This document shows positions 35,701 to 48,268 of a DNA stretch of 64,000 nt, piece by piece (the first letter of the stretch is position 1; each line of letters begins with the position of its first letter). The stretch is taken from contig NC_087097.1 in NCBI RefSeq assembly GCF_963855985.1, positions 8,589,001-8,653,000 of the forward strand, given 5' to 3'. Source of the DNA: Ostrinia nubilalis (lineage: Eukaryota > Arthropoda > Insecta > Lepidoptera > Crambidae). Made by a program: the position numbers and the translations under genes. The notes beneath the pieces are model-generated. The model searched no databases. It had not been told where the DNA came from and saw nothing but the letters and a program-made list of their open reading frames with translations.

Positions 35701-36212
35701 CGGCATGGAAAGTCGGAAAACTGGGAAAACAAATGATGTTTTTGTGTAACTAATTACTTCTATTAGAGCGCGTAAGATATTTATATCTGACAAAGGTGGT
35801 AATTGGTATGTGTAGGTACTATTTATTTAAATACTATTGCACACACATAAGAATTTTCCGTACAAAAAGGCGAGCTTAATGCTATAAGTCAGTTTTAAGT
35901 CATTACTATGTCTATACTAAGTACTTTAGGTGATAACATATAAACAACTTCATAGCAAATTGCTCTTTTCATTATGATGCAACTCCCATACAAAGAATTC
36001 TTAAACATAGATTATGTAGTTGAAATAATAACATTTTTATCTCTACGAATCAACATTAATTACCTACAGTCATAATATTGTTATTGTTACAATAAACCCT
36101 GTGATCAGCGAGACCGTTGATTAACCTTAATCGACAGAGAAATTTCGCTTTATAAAATTCGCAACAAAGTGGAAATATAAATATCCCGCTAAAGCCCCGA
36201 CAGTCAATCCCA

Positions 36213-36440
36213 ACTAATATTATAAATGCGAAAGTAACTCTGTCTGTCTGTCTGTCTGTTACGCTTTCCCGCTTAAACCTCGCAACCGATTTTGATGAAA
36301 TTTGGCATAGAGATAGTTTGAGTCCCGGGAAAGAACATAGGATAGTTTTTATCCCGGTTTTTGAAACAGGGACGCGCGCGATAAAGTTTTTCTGTGACAG
36401 ACAAAATTCCACGCGGGCGAAGCCGCGGGCGGAAAGCTAG
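36213..36440 (+). mobile_element. Lep1-like Helitron
   Basis: It runs from ACTAATATTATAAATGCGAA through (GTCT)n at about 36238-36258, TTTTGATGAAATTTGGCATA, and ATAGTTTTTATCCCGG to GGCGAAGCCGCGGGCGG and AGCTAG|T. This order and the CTAG end are characteristic of Lep1-type non-autonomous Helitrons of Lepidoptera. No terminal inverted repeat or target duplication is expected. The open frames on its minus strand are shadows. Confidence 0.85.
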
Positions 36441-37340
36441 TTCAAAATAAATTCTTGTTAATGGAAACAAAGCTTCGTCTCTGGTAAGTTATTATTCAGC
36501 AGAAGGCAGCCTACTTACACAATCAACTCTTTGCTATGAGTACGAACCGTAGCATGACACTTCTCATTATGAACTTGGAAATGAGAACGCTGCGGGCTTA
36601 TTTTTATTTTGTCCCCTTTAACCAAGAAATGCCAGCATTCTACGTTTGTACGTAGATAATAAGACGTACCTACTTGTGCTTCAACTAAGGGCTTAATGAA
36701 TAATGCGACATGGAATAGGGTTGGCTAGGTTTCAAATCTGTTCGGTAAGCACCACTACGAATGCAAATGCGGCAATACAGCGGGGATATGTGTTTTACGA
36801 GCATGACCCTGATGAGGTATTCCATGAAATTTTTATCATCGTTCTAACTTATCTATATTTATGTCATAATCTCAGCAAAGTAGATAAGTCCACCAAAACC
36901 TAAATTAGGGCTACAGCAGAAGTGCTATTTTTAGCATAGGATATTATGGATTTTGTGACTGCATCGTGTTATATGCGATTCTCTGACTGATCCCGGTATC
37001 GAAAACACATGGCGTGTATCAATCAATGCTAAATCTAGACTATACCTATGCGTTTAAATGGATGATGGACAGTTGTTTTTGAAGCCTTTGAAGCTATTAT
37101 GGGGATGAAAATGTATTTAGACTTTATATCTAACTTCCCAAGTGAGGCTTAGAAAGTGTAGCAATCGGCGAGAAAAAGCAATTTGGAAATAACTCAACTT
37201 TTAGTTACTGCTTACACAGAAATGGGACTCAGATTACCTAGAAAAATATTTATAAATAGCTGTTCGTATCCAGAAATATTTTTAGAATAATAAAAGTACT
37301 TCAGGTTAGTTAGTATTTGTCCTCAGTATTTTTCTTGATA
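36441..37340. other. non-coding, no feature seen
   Basis: CTGGTAAGTT at 36482-36491 is donor-like, but no acceptor-bounded frame precedes it. The frame at 36703-36903 has no motif. Confidence 0.4.
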
Positions 37341-37344
37341 GATA

Positions 37345-37547
37345 TTTACTACTATTATCTAAATATACATATATAACTCAAAGGTGACTGACTGACTGAC
37401 TGACATAGTAATCTATCAAGGCACAGCCCAAACCACTGGACGGATCAGGCTGAAATTTGGCATGCAGGTAGATGTTATGACGTAGGCATCCGCTAAGAAA
37501 GGGTGTAAAACGGGATCCACGCGTACGAAGTCGCGGGCGGCCGCTAG
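37345..37547 (+). mobile_element. Lep1-like Helitron, second type
   Basis: ATATATAACTCAAAGGTGAC, then (GACT)n at about 37387-37402, GGCTGAAATTTGGCATGCAG, and CGTACGAAGTCGCGGGCGGC ending in CGCTAG|T. This is the same general plan as the 36.2 kb element but a different subfamily, closer to the minus-strand copy at 33.9 kb. The 5' border is approximate. Confidence 0.78.
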
Positions 37548-38080
37548 TGATTGAATAATAATCATATAGCTTTCAAAATTGGGCTACCCATTAAAATGGA
37601 ACTTCACTTCCAATGTTTTACCCTAGTCTGATATCTGAGAGATAGGAATTCCCAGATCACACGTCAATACATTTTCATTACTTGCAAGGTCGCCATCATT
37701 GCTCAAGATCTAGAAACATCTAGAAATACTAGCTACTATAAATAAATATACGAGCTGCAAACGCCAAACGCGTAGGAAGCTGTAAGCGTGGGCGACGCTC
37801 AAGCCAGCCTTATTACAGGCGTTTTATTTCACGTTAAATAATAACCAGCCTGAGCAAATGTTAAAGGTCAGGATCTACTTTGATTGCGGTAAATAATTAT
37901 GGTTAATCCGAATGGTGTTCGTTAGCAGTTTTCATTAATCAATCATCGATCGGCTGGAAGATAATTAATTGAAATTGCTGGCAGATAAAATGATCACAAT
38001 ACAACTTAAGAGATTAAAGTTACTATCGTACAATTATTACGGTTTTTAAAATAAGTTTTTGAAACCACTTGGTCTAATTC

Positions 38081-38269
38081 AATGAGGGTTTTCGCGTATG
38101 AAAAATCCGCCAGACGGCAATAAGTAGACGCGAGGTCCAAATGCTGCATGATTGGTTATTTTTGACATGATATTGACAGATATGTCAAAATCCACCAATC
38201 ACGCAGCAGTCAGACCCCACATCCACGTCTCGCCATCTAGCGGTTCTTTCATTCGCGAGAACCCTCATT
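38081..38269. mobile_element. MITE family G (AATGAGGGTTTTCGCG)
   Basis: The ends AATGAGGGTTTTCGCG and CGCGAGAACCCTCATT are inverted with one difference, and the arms carry CCGCCAGACGGCA and CGCCATCTAGCGG. The 189-bp body includes TGACATGATATTGACAGATA. No coding capacity. The target duplication is unclear (AAT/ATT belong to the inverted ends). Confidence 0.78.
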
Positions 38270-38395
38270 AGAAGCTTCGGTTTAATCTTTGTTTTTCTTT
38301 GATGTAGGCTGTATAGCTCCAATTTTGTGAAAAATTTAGTCCCATAAAAGATTTATTTTCTAAGAAAATGTGCAGCTTACATTAAGCAATCCTAA

Positions 38396-38529
38396 CGCCC
38401 GTATTCACAAACATTACTATGAGGTCTCACAGTGCGCGTGGGCGCACAGGGTGACACACGAACCAATCACAGAGCTCTATTCAACTCTGAGCGTTCCATT
38501 TGCCCAAGCATCGTTTGTGAATACGGGCG
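38396..38529 (+). mobile_element. MITE family B, copy 2
   Basis: The ends CGCCCGTATTCACAAAC and GTTTGTGAATACGGGCG are perfect inverted repeats. TAA flanks both sides (38393-38395 and 38530-38532), a TWA target duplication. The body contains ATGAGGTCTCACAGTGCGCG and an AACCAATCACAGAGCTCT segment shared with the other copies. Confidence 0.9.
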
Positions 38530-38902
38530 TAAGTATTTTTAATATGTAATACCTATCGAATGAAATTAACATAACACGGCAATTGACGGCCTAATACTAT
38601 CTAGCATAAATAATAGGTTTACAAGGGGTGAATATGTTCAAAGCATATTATGGTAATGTGTTTGTTCGGAGCACGCACTTCCTGAAGTTTGCTTAAGGGA
38701 CCGCTTACTGAAAATCACTGTAGTGTGGACGACAGCACATCTGACTGTAAAACTTTGTTACATAATAGCACATAAGTATTATAACAACATAAGTTTTAAC
38801 GTACAAAAACGCCGCCACCCTTACATCTTTTCAAATTAATCGAGTCTGTAGGGGTTAAATGGAATATTAATGTGTATTTTTTATTACAAATTAACTAACG
38901 TT

Positions 38903-38937
38903 ATTTGGTGCCAAATAAACATTTTTTCTTTCTTTTA
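38903..38937 (+). mobile_element. retroposon tail (CAAATAAACATTTTTTCTTTC)n
   Basis: GTGCCAAATAAACATTTTTT then CTTTCTTTT matches the tail at 5.88 kb, with an AATAAA signal and a (TTTC)n run. Only the last part of the source element can be recognised. Confidence 0.5.
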
Positions 38938-40480
38938 ATCTTTAAAAAGGTTAAAATTACAAGGGTTTTCCTCCTAAAAATGTCAGCGGCTCAAAATGAA
39001 ATTACCAAAAATCTTAAGTAAGTAAAAATCTCCTGTTTTAGACCAAAAATACTTGTAAAAGCAGATCAAAGTGAAGGTATTATTAAAAGTTTTCGTTTTG
39101 CGTCGCTGAGTGCACGTACGCATCGCAAAGGCGACGTTAACGAATCGGTAAGACTCCGCGAAGCGAGCCTCTAACAATATTCACGCTATATTTACAGGCT
39201 GTAGTCCTTTCGCTGCAGTGAACTTTCCGCTACACAAGAATGTATATTTCTCTTAGATATCGAACATGTTCGTCGAAGTTCGAAGTCGGTCTATTTCATC
39301 GAAACCAATTAGGTTTCCTTTTATGAAATGTTATTGATAAGTAATTGGTCTGTCTTTATAGCATCTCGTAGCAGTGGTAATTTTACGTCCAGATATCTCA
39401 GAGTTATAAGTACTTAGATTTCATCTGTTATGATAATACCTCTGTAGTACTAGCATAAATTTGAACTGGAATAATTTAGGCATCTTTTAATTGTGAAACC
39501 ATTTTTTCAATACGTGCAGTAGTTCCGAAAGCTATTCTCTACATAATGTGAGTGTAAGTAAATGCTTCGTTAATTATTATAAATTACTACAATCATTGGA
39601 TAATACCAGAGAAGATAGGACTAGGTACTTCAAATATATCATCACAGCTAACAGAATATCCCAAAAGCAGAACTGCAACAAATTCTACTCTCAAAACCTA
39701 AGCGTACAAAGTAGCCTTAAACGAATTCACTAGAAACTAGATAAGTTTCGTGTCATCCAAGAAAGCAATAATGCTGGCGCGTGGGACGTATGTGCCACGT
39801 GTATGGCGATCGATGCAGCGCCTTGAAGAATGGGGACTCGTGCATGAAGTAACTGTCATGCCGGGAAATGTAGAGTCAATTTGTTTTTGAGAAGAGTTAT
39901 TATTATTTTGTAGTGCTAGGTCTTTCCATGCAGAAAGATACAAGTGTGTAAGATTAGAACTTTAATGCGCATGTTTTTGTGACGTAGGTAGGTATATCCT
40001 AACGCTGTGTTCATGTACGTTAAGGCTATGAGGCTAGGCCATTTTCTTAAAGAGAATAATAACAATTTTTCATCATAATGTTTATCGCTTAGGCATAACG
40101 TTTTTATTTCTTTGATTTTATCTGAAACAAATTATTGCTCATTGTAGGTACGAGTAGTTACAAAAATCAGACCACAATGAAAATGGAAAATAGAATGCAT
40201 TCTCATAATAACAAAAGTATTATAAACCAGTTTAATTACCAATGTCTGAAATAAGGGCCTTTCAAAGAGCTCTGCCTGGATTGAGCGAGATTGGGTTCAC
40301 GGTTCATGCTTTCGTATGCAATCGCAATGTACAGCCCGCTATTGTACCGCCATCAACGATATTGTCGTGTTTTCAGAAGAACACCACTGTAAAGCCATTT
40401 GTTTGGTACCCTTTCGTATAATGTTATCATTTTAAACGGCACGGTCGATTGAGTTGACTAAATAAACCTATTAGCATAAG
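38938..40480. other. non-coding, no feature seen
   Basis: Short frames on both strands without motif. Nothing supported. Confidence 0.4.
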
Positions 40481-40870
40481 TAAACAGACTTTTTATAATT
40501 AATCTTCATATTTTTTTCTCTAAATTAATGTTTAGTTGGCTGTCTTTTGGTGCTGGCTGGTAAGATAAAAAACCATTTAAAAAAAACAAAAGAATTCGAG
40601 TTAACTACTGATTGACATGAATATTGAATAGCGCAATTCTAAATTCAAAATTTTAAACAATGAAATTAAACGTACCTTATTTTTTTGTTTCTAAATTAAC
40701 GTAGATTCAAATGTACGAGTTCTTTTGCAAGTGTTGATTGGAAAGATAAAAAAAATCAATTTAAGAAAAAACAAAAGAACACCAATAATAGAGTCTAGCC
40801 TAGAATTTGACATGAATAGAGCAATCCTAAATTTTAAAGAGAAACAAAGTGACCTTTGTCGTGTTATGAA
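40481..40870. repeat. diverged tandem duplication, period about 175 bp
   Basis: The first unit has TTTTTTTCTCTAAATTAATG, a TAAGATAAAAAACCATTTAA segment, then AACAAAAGAA, TTGACATGAATA and GCGCAATTCTAAATT. The second unit repeats all of these in order from about 40679, with TTTCTAAATTAACG, AAAGATAAAAAAAATC, AACAAAAGAACACC and GAGCAATCCTAAATTT. The copies have drifted apart. Confidence 0.7.
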
Positions 40871-41807
40871 TGATATAAACTAAAAACGAAACGTTACTCA
40901 TCCTGAGATAATTTAAGGAACTCGTTAATGTCAATTGTCAGTAAATGGGTTCTCGTGAAGTGAGTATATTAGTCATTTACACCAACAGAGGAATTGTAAG
41001 GGCATTACCCATGTACCTTAATTACAATTCTTTCCGTATCTTTTAACTGTTAATTGTATTATCTACGAGTAGGTATATCAACAAAGCGTTATAGCTCTAT
41101 TAAATTATTTATAATGAATTGGTGTCTTTAACCTCTGCCAGACACCTTAGTGCAGGGAATAAGTTTGTACCCATAAAGTATAAAGTACAAAGGTCGTTTG
41201 CCTTCAGGAGCGGATAGGCAATTAGGCAGTGCATTTGGGAAACGGTTTTATGTAATATTAAAATTAAGAAACAGTTACACATGCTCATTACTAGCGCAAA
41301 AGCATGCCACGAAAGATTGCTAAAATAATATTTGTTTAATCGTTTCGAGTTGTTCGACCACGTTTGTTTTAAGCATGGCATACCTAGTATGAGCATGTGC
41401 GTGCATGTACCTTTTACCTCGAATTAGAGTAAATATTTGTCATCGCTTGCCTTACCCAAAGGCACCCATAATAAAAACCCTTTAGACAATCAATGATAGG
41501 CCTTTGTGAAATACATGTTTATAGTGTAAATAATACATGTTTATAATGTAAATAAATAGGGTATTTAATGACTATAACGTTCTTTGTAAATGTAGTCTCT
41601 CTGTTATTTTTTTTACTCACGGGTGTCACTAACCTTGCTACCAATATTTTTCCCAAGTATTAAAAATAGAACTAACAGTAAAATAAGACTTCGCCCGGGT
41701 GTTTCTTTACTTGAAAGTAATCCTATGACGTCAAAAGTTTCGATATACTTCCTAACTACTGGCTGAATATATTTTCTTATAAAAATCGCTTCATTATCCT
41801 TCTACGT
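40871..41807. other. non-coding, small tandem repeat at 41.5 kb
   Basis: ATACATGTTTATAGTGTAAAT at about 41512-41532 is repeated in tandem with one change (ATACATGTTTATAATGTAAA). The remainder, including a 95-codon minus-strand frame at 41109-41396, shows nothing recognisable. Confidence 0.4.
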
Positions 41808-42059
41808 ATGAATAACAAAATCAAGTGGCAGTGGGCGGGGCACATGCCTCGTAGAGACGATGGCCGCTGGGGCCGAAAAGTTCTCGAGTGACGACCATGG
41901 GCTGGAAGACGTAGCATGGGCAGGCCTCCTACTAGGTCTGGTGAAGATCGCGGGAAGAGCCTGGATGCAGGCAACGCAGAACTGGTGGTTATGGAAATCC
42001 TTGGGGGAGGCCATTGTTCAGCAGAGGACGTCATTTGGCTGAAACGAACAAATGAATAA
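41808..42059 (+). pseudogene. RTE-like LINE ORF carboxy terminus
   Basis: This is the best preserved LINE coding relic. From ATG 41808 the frame reads KIKWQWAGHMPRRDDGRW and KVLE, then one in-frame TGA (41889-41891) where a Trp codon is expected. It resumes RPWAGRRSMGRPPTRSGED and ends with VVMEILGGGHCSAEDVIWLK and a TAA at 42057-42059. In intact elements this follows the reverse transcriptase domain, which is absent here, so the copy is 5'-truncated. Apart from the stop it is in one frame, suggesting relatively recent decay. The long minus-strand frames over it are shadows. Confidence 0.85.
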
Positions 42060-42454
42060 CAAATGTTGGAAGTGCTCATGGATTCATCTGGGCGTTTACA
42101 CGAGTCAGATTCCTTGACCCCGACTCTGAACGAGACACCCAGAATGCCAGCCGTTTTGATTACAGAGTAAAAATTACGGCCATAATATGCTTGAGCAAAG
42201 CCTTTCTTTGACAAACTATTTTTAGACTATATCCTGGATTCTGGAACATATAACGACTGCCGTCTGCTCTAATTCACAAGAATGTGGGACAGAAACGCGT
42301 GTAACTCACAGACTCCTACAAATAATATGATATCACTTTAAAATTTTAAATAGAATATTTACTAAAACGTTCAAAGTATTGTAAAATAGATGTCGTCTAC
42401 ACCCAGTAGTCTGTATTATGACGCGGTCAACAATTGAACGGCCAAGAAACGGTC

Positions 42455-42538
42455 AATATGAAAATCATTGGGGGAGGTCTATGTTCAGCGGTGGACGTCC
42501 TGTGGCTGAAATGATATTTGTAACGATGATGATGAACA
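42455..42538 (+). mobile_element. RTE-like LINE 3' tail
   Basis: Plus-strand translation from 42455 reads NMKIIGGGLCSAVDVLWLK and a stop (42512-42514), followed by an (ATG)n-like tail (ACGATGATGATGAAC). It is a short 5'-truncated insertion. Confidence 0.8.
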
Positions 42539-42588
42539 TTTGAAAGCTATTTTCACTCTGTCCATGAGATTTCACACTTGATCACCTC

Positions 42589-42855
42589 TAATTGAGGCTA
42601 TCAGCGCAAAAGTGGTGTAACCCCAACCTACATCATTAGGAAATAATTGAGGAATACACCACTCTTGCTCTATGGTTTTGTTATAATATGCTCCGTGCAA
42701 AAACAAGGTTTACAGAGCCATCTGTTGACAGGCAGAAAAAGGTGGCTTACGTCACTATTGCATTGAAAGATTATATTGTAACGAATGTATTTTACACCAA
42801 AACCGTACTAAAAAAAACTGTGGGTTACACCACTTTTGCGCTGATAGCCTCAATT
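42589..42855. mobile_element. TIR element H, 35-bp inverted termini
   Basis: TAATTGAGGCTATCAGCGCA at the left continues through AAAGTGGTGTAACCC. The right end is its inverted copy, GGGTTACACCACTTTTGCGC to CCTCAATTA, effectively perfect over about 35 bp. TA at each outer edge would be a Tc1/mariner-like target site. The 60-codon frame inside is not a transposase. Confidence 0.85.
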
Positions 42856-43136
42856 AATCTAATTGAATAAACTGATTTTAAATCTATTACACAGTTATCG
42901 TAGTATTTTTCACGCATGTATATGTCGTGCCAGTGCTACGCAGTCACATTAGGCTGCGAATTAGCGTGGCTACACGAGTCGAACCTTGACCCCGAAGCGA
43001 CCAGACGCCTACATTCGTCTTTCCCTGTAAATATTACTGCAGTACGCCGGCTTTGTTCTTGAAAACTGAGGAAATTAGTCATCACTGCTGAACAGATTAG
43101 TTGACCACAGATTAAATAGGGGGGTTTGTGACTGGT

Positions 43137-43240
43137 TTGTTCGTTTCAGTTGAACGACGTCCACTGCTGGACAAAGGCCTCTCTCAAGGCTTTCCACAAC
43201 AACCGGTTCTGCGCTGCCCGCATCCATGCGACTAATGTTG
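43137..43240 (-). pseudogene. RTE-like LINE C-terminal relic
   Basis: On the minus strand it reads RMDAGSAEPVVVESLERGL then CPAVDVVQLKRTNQS. It aligns with the carboxy terminus of the 41808 copy without frameshift but is cut on the upstream side. Confidence 0.78.
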
Positions 43241-43810
43241 CCTTTAAGTACGTTTTGAAAATGATAACTACCCCTTTCAGGTTTGAGTTGATTGACAGTT
43301 GATAAATTAACATCAATCAATTAAATGCAACACGAAAAAGACAATTAATAAAAACAGTAAGCGAATAGTATTTTAAATGACTGTACAAAAACATTACGTA
43401 ATGAATGGAGCAGCCACTGGACAAAACGGGGCACGATAAATTCAGATTTCCCGTTAAAATCACAATGCAAGTAAGTTAAAAATCCTCAAATATTTCGCTC
43501 GATGCGCGCTGCGAAACGAAAAGCGGCGCAAAATCCTAAAAAAGGCCAAAATATTTCACGCTTGTTTTTACCCATCGAGTACACAATACATTTGTGGATA
43601 TTTGCGTTGTATTGCTTTCCGTTTCGGTATTTCGTTTTTATTTATAAACTTGTAAAATAAATAAATGACAACCGTCAAAAGTTATTGCCTGAAAGTGTGA
43701 CCATGAGAGCGAGCCAAATGTGAAATTCTGAATAGCATTTTAAAAGGTGAAAATATGCGCGCTGGAAAACTGATCGTGTAATATGGCTGATTAAACCTAA
43801 AATAGCAAGA
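43241..43810. other. non-coding, no feature seen
   Basis: A small CpG-rich word cluster (GATGCGCGCTGCG and AAAGCGGCGC) lies at about 43501-43530. No gene is supported. Confidence 0.35.
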
Positions 43811-44006
43811 ATTACAAATTCAAAAATTCAAATTCAAATATTTTATTCAGTACATGGCCCTTTCCTGGGCACTTATAGACGTCCCAAATATAGCTTGCCC
43901 TACCACCACTTCGGGACAATATAATAATATGGGCTGGTGCTGAGAAGAAGTGGTGGAAGAAACTCAAACAAAGTCACCTTTGTCAGCCTCTTTTTCAATA
44001 AAAGCA
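43811..44006 (-). mobile_element. LINE 3' end with (AATTTG)n tail
   Basis: On the minus strand a segment with CTGACAAAGGTGAC, TTGAGTTTCTTCCACCACTT and TCCCGAAGTGGTGGTAGGGC ends in ATTTGAATTTGAATTTTTG. I recognise this as a common lepidopteran retroposon 3' end, recalled rather than searched. Weak relatives lie at 33.4 and 63.4 kb. Confidence 0.65.
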
Positions 44007-45116
44007 AAATAAAAGCTTTATTCTGTTATTCAATACATTACAAAAATAAAAATCAAGTATAGGAGAGTTCGAATTACACTCGTATAAATAAAATAGTCTA
44101 GGTACCATCATATTTTTTTATTAAATATTTCCACAATATTTTGGTTCTAATTTCCGTTTATCCTGGATATATCCTGTGATATTTAATGGTATCTCAGGGG
44201 TCAGATGTTACATGATGTGACATTCGATAAAAGTATTACTGTTTGTTTGTTAAAATATTATGTTGAATAAACTGATGTTATTAACATAGTAATAAATTGG
44301 TCTTTGGGATGGACATAAACCTATAAGCGGAAAATCTCAAAAAGGAAGGACTATTACCTAAAATGTTGTCAAAAAGTACATAGATAAATTTCGAATCACG
44401 ACCTTGTTTTTCATCATGAGACACACAATAAAGCATTTCTGTAAACATAAATCACCCAGACGTGACCACGGGTAAAAGTTAGTTGTAAATAAGACACTAG
44501 TACCTATTTTGTACGCCTACGACTTTCTTTCCTTCTACAAGGTCCCCTCCATCGTTGTGAAAGATGATTGAGACAGGCCATAAACGTAATAATAGGCATT
44601 ATTGCGGTATACCTACAGCGATGATACCGTTGTTTTTTCCCTGAAGGCTTGTAGTGTGTGCCTCGACATTGGAAAATTCCAGCTTTATTTTTATTTGCCC
44701 TAGTATCCATTTGCGGTAGGTTCGGAATTAATTGATTGTGCATATTCCTGCGGTCTTTTATTTTTGGGTTTGTCTCGTATATGGAACGATTCGTTTTGTC
44801 ACATTAATTTTGGATAACATTATGTTAAGTGAATTCTGTGAAGAGTTAAAATGAAAAGCTTTTAGTGGTTTTATTTACGTACTATCGGGGACTCTTCCGC
44901 CTGACCACTTTGTAGAAATTTTAGCGTAAGCGCATCGCTCCGGTCACGTGCTCACCCCGTCTCTAATTGGTTACGCATTTTACTATATTTTTACTACGAC
45001 CAATAAGAGACAATCAGGGCTTAGGTTGCAATACGAAATACCATTGTGCACTTTATTGTCATACGGTTAAGGTTTAAAACGAAATGTTTCTTTTTCTTCA
45101 ATCTTTCTTAGTTTTA
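44007..45116. other. non-coding, unassigned frame at 44.5 kb
   Basis: A 79-codon minus-strand frame at 44504-44743 is basic and has no recognisable domain. An E-box CACGTG and paired CCAAT words (ATTGGT and ACCAAT, inverted) lie at about 44946-45006. Neither is enough for a call. Confidence 0.35.
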
Positions 45117-45235
45117 GGCTGAGTTGCACCACCTAACTTTGACCGTAACTATAAACGGTAACCGGTGCTTTTTGTATGGAGTTTGACAGATTTTTGACGT
45201 TTGTCAAAGTTAAAGTAAGATGGTGCAACTCAGCC
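45117..45235 (-). mobile_element. MITE family A, copy 4
   Basis: GGCTGAGTTGCACCACCTAA and its inverted partner ending CAACTCAGCC are flanked by TTA on both sides (45114-45116 and 45236-45238). The body is reversed relative to the 6145 copy (GTATGGAGTTTGACAGATT). 119 bp. Confidence 0.9.
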
Positions 45236-45519
45236 TTAGAATTTTAATAATAGAATTCGGTTACAAACAAATAGATATGTATTTTTTTAATATTGTGTTT
45301 TTATACGAGGTCTGTCTGCTTTTTGCTTTTGGCGAACTGTCGACATATTCTCTCCTTTGTTTTTTTGTGAAGTTTTGTGATCAATAACCGATTGATTTTG
45401 TTTTGTGTTGACCCGTGCTAGTAATTGGACTGTTTGATTGCCTTTTTTTTTATTGACCTCCGCGCGATTACTGAACCATGCCTCTCAAAATAATTCTTAA
45501 TTCTTATATTTACTTACAA

Positions 45520-45640
45520 ACTTGTCTATACATTGTTAACTGTTTAAGTATTATTTAGTTTGAAGTTTAATTGTTATTGATTTAAGACCTTGTGTAAAGA
45601 CACTTAATGTGCAATAAAAAAATGAATTTGAAATAAAACT
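45520..45640 (+). mobile_element. LINE 3' end (GTGCAATAAA..GAATTTGAAATAA)
   Basis: AAAGACACTTAATGTGCAAT then AAAAAAATGAATTTGAAATA has the form of a LINE 3' untranslated end with an AATAAA signal and a GAATTTG tail. Upstream limits are unclear. Confidence 0.45.
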
Positions 45641-48268
45641 AACTTAATATTATAATATTTACGATAACCAATTACCTGGATCATTGCTACCTAGTGCAAT
45701 ATTTGTATTAAATTGTAATAATGTAGATAAGTGTTTCTTTAAAACGGAAAACAAAAGTTGCTAATGTATTAAAAATAAATAGAAACCTATTAAGGTTTTA
45801 TTTACATTCAAGGATTTAAGAAAGTTATTATGTAGCCAGATCTTACAATAATTGTTTTTAAGGCACAAATATTTTTTAACTCTACTAATTAATTCAATAA
45901 CATATTGTAATAAGTAAAATTCGAAAGTAACTGTATGATTTTGTATTTCTCGCCTTAACTAGCTAAACTAATATCATGAGATTTACACTCTTAATATCAA
46001 GAATAATTATAGAAAAGGCTACTTTTTTCTCAGGAAATTGCACAGTTACCTTGGAATGTGCGATACCAATTTTGTGACCCGAGCTTCTTTATTGGGTTTC
46101 AAATTGACTAAAATGCGACGTTGCCAAACGAGCGCTACGGATGCGGGTAAGCAGGTAATAAGCAATACTCAATCCTAAACGCTTTACATAGAGCTTGGTT
46201 TGCTAGGGCAAACATCTACAGTGGTGCGCCGACGCTGCTTAGACCCGAAACATGAATGAACGGGGGCGGAGCATAATCGAGCGTGTGTGTGCAAACAATT
46301 TAGGCCCTTAAGGTGTCAAGGCGTCCGAGTCCCCGATAGTACAGGCTTAATTGAATAGGTGAGTATTTAGTGATATCGCTGTGTAGTTTTGCTTCATTAC
46401 CTATCTATTTTATAGATTTAGGCCAAATATATAATTTAAATAGGTATTAAAACATAGTGTTATCTTAAGAGTTTAGTAGGTTTAAAAAAAGCACTGTTCA
46501 TGCCTAATTTAAAATGAAAGAACGACCCAAGCGGTAGTATGAGACAAATAAATAACATACGCTGAAAAACATAGCCATAGCCTCAGTATTCGTTTAAAAA
46601 TCAAAAGATGGTCTCACAGTAATAAAATGCAAATAAAATATTTATATTCAAGGAACACAACTCCTTGGGAGTGTGCACATACCTTACAGCTTTCATAATA
46701 TTTCACTATAGCGGATCGGCTATTCTTCGCGCTGGCATTTTACCAAGCGACTTTTTATTCAACTACAAAGCTATAGCGGGCGCAATCAATGCTCGCAGGA
46801 ACATCGGGGCCTAAGCACTTTTTCCCTTTTATTTTCAGTCCACTATTATAACCACAGGGATTTCATTTGCGATATTAAAAGTTCATTGATTTTTTTACAT
46901 CCTCACGTACTTTTATAGGGGTTCATGAATTTTACGGTCCCTACTTGGAGTGATTGAGGGTTGACAGGCGTGAAACAAAGTGTTGACGCTTCTTCAGTTA
47001 ATGTATTCTGTCCACTTCTGTGACGTGCTATATGTTTAAAATACGTCTGTTTTAATTAGGAAGTCGTTTAAATATTGCAGAAATGTTTCGCACGAGAGCA
47101 CGTTCTGTCCGTTCCAGGCTGTTGGTTCGATGCTACTCAACATAAAATCATTATATTCCGTATGTCCTAGGTCTACAAAGTTTTAAGCAGGTTTTAAAGC
47201 TCATCAGACGATAGAATGACGGCCTTACCTTACATAAGGACACACATTGGTTGAGCTATAATTTTAAAAGCTAAATTAATTAATTACAGAACAGAGTCTT
47301 CTTCTTCTTCTTTTATTTTGGCGACGGCTTGGTTCTGTACAGAACAGAATCACCATTTAAACAACATTGTTTTGTGTACTGAAATCGCATTTTTATTTCA
47401 GTCTTCACGTTACGCTGCTTACGTAATATTTCAATGAACTTTATCCTGGATATTTTTACCGCAAGGTACTATATTTAAAACAGCAGGCTCCGCTATAAAA
47501 CAATAACTTACAGGCTCGTAAATGCTAACGACAGATTTGGCAAGAAAATAAAATAATAGAAGGAAGGAATTTATCTGCACAGCTGACGTAAGCAAGTACG
47601 TATTCATGAATAGTAATAATAATTTGATCACGAATTCAGATAATTCATTTCTTTCTTCTATTTTCCAAGGGTATGAAGTATAACTGACTAGGGAATGATG
47701 GTATAAATAAACCGTTGTTTTGTGTACCAACCTATGTTAAGAATGGTTTCTCTAGTTAAAGCTTACTGGCCTACAATAATTTTAATTGGACTTTTGATGA
47801 ACTGTGTCTGCTACACCATCTCTCTATCATTCAGTCTTATCAGTCATTAAGTTTAATAGATTAAGTTCTGAAGTTACTCCCTAAAAACCTAAGGCTGTAA
47901 ATGAAGCCTCGTTTTCTTGGAAAATGATCCGATTTCTTCATATCGCTTTGTTCATACTATAATGTGACGTCATAATTGACAGAGCAATTTATAACCGAGT
48001 CAGTGCATGTTATTACTAAAATGCCTTTTCGAATCGACTTTCGATAAGTTTGCTGATTGGAAAGCTGGAATTTTCGGTAATTTATACAACAAACCACAGA
48101 ATTCATGTTTGTGACCAAACCAGAATACAAATAGAAACGTATTTACTTGCTTAACTTCAAACACAAATAATGTGGTCGATAAGGATAATTAATCAGCAAA
48201 AGTAGGGCTATAAAGGATCCAGTAATTCAGAATCCCGCAAAACTGGATGTCAACATGTGACACACATA
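45641..48268. other. non-coding; microsatellite and GC patch
   Basis: A GC-richer patch at about 46090-46345 holds a GC box (GGGGGCGGAGC, 46262-46272) and a donor-like AGGTGAGT at about 46357, but no open frame links them. A (TTC)n microsatellite lies at about 47298-47314. The 99-codon minus-strand frame at 47431-47730 has no motif. Otherwise nothing. Confidence 0.35.

Noticed and set aside
36056..36470. 118- and 65-codon minus-strand frames
   Set aside because: They lie across the Lep1-like Helitron at 36213-36440 and are its reverse shadow.
41777..42214. 145-codon minus-strand frame, the longest in the window
   Set aside because: It is the antisense shadow of the LINE C-terminal relic at 41808-42059, which shows the known motifs on the plus strand.
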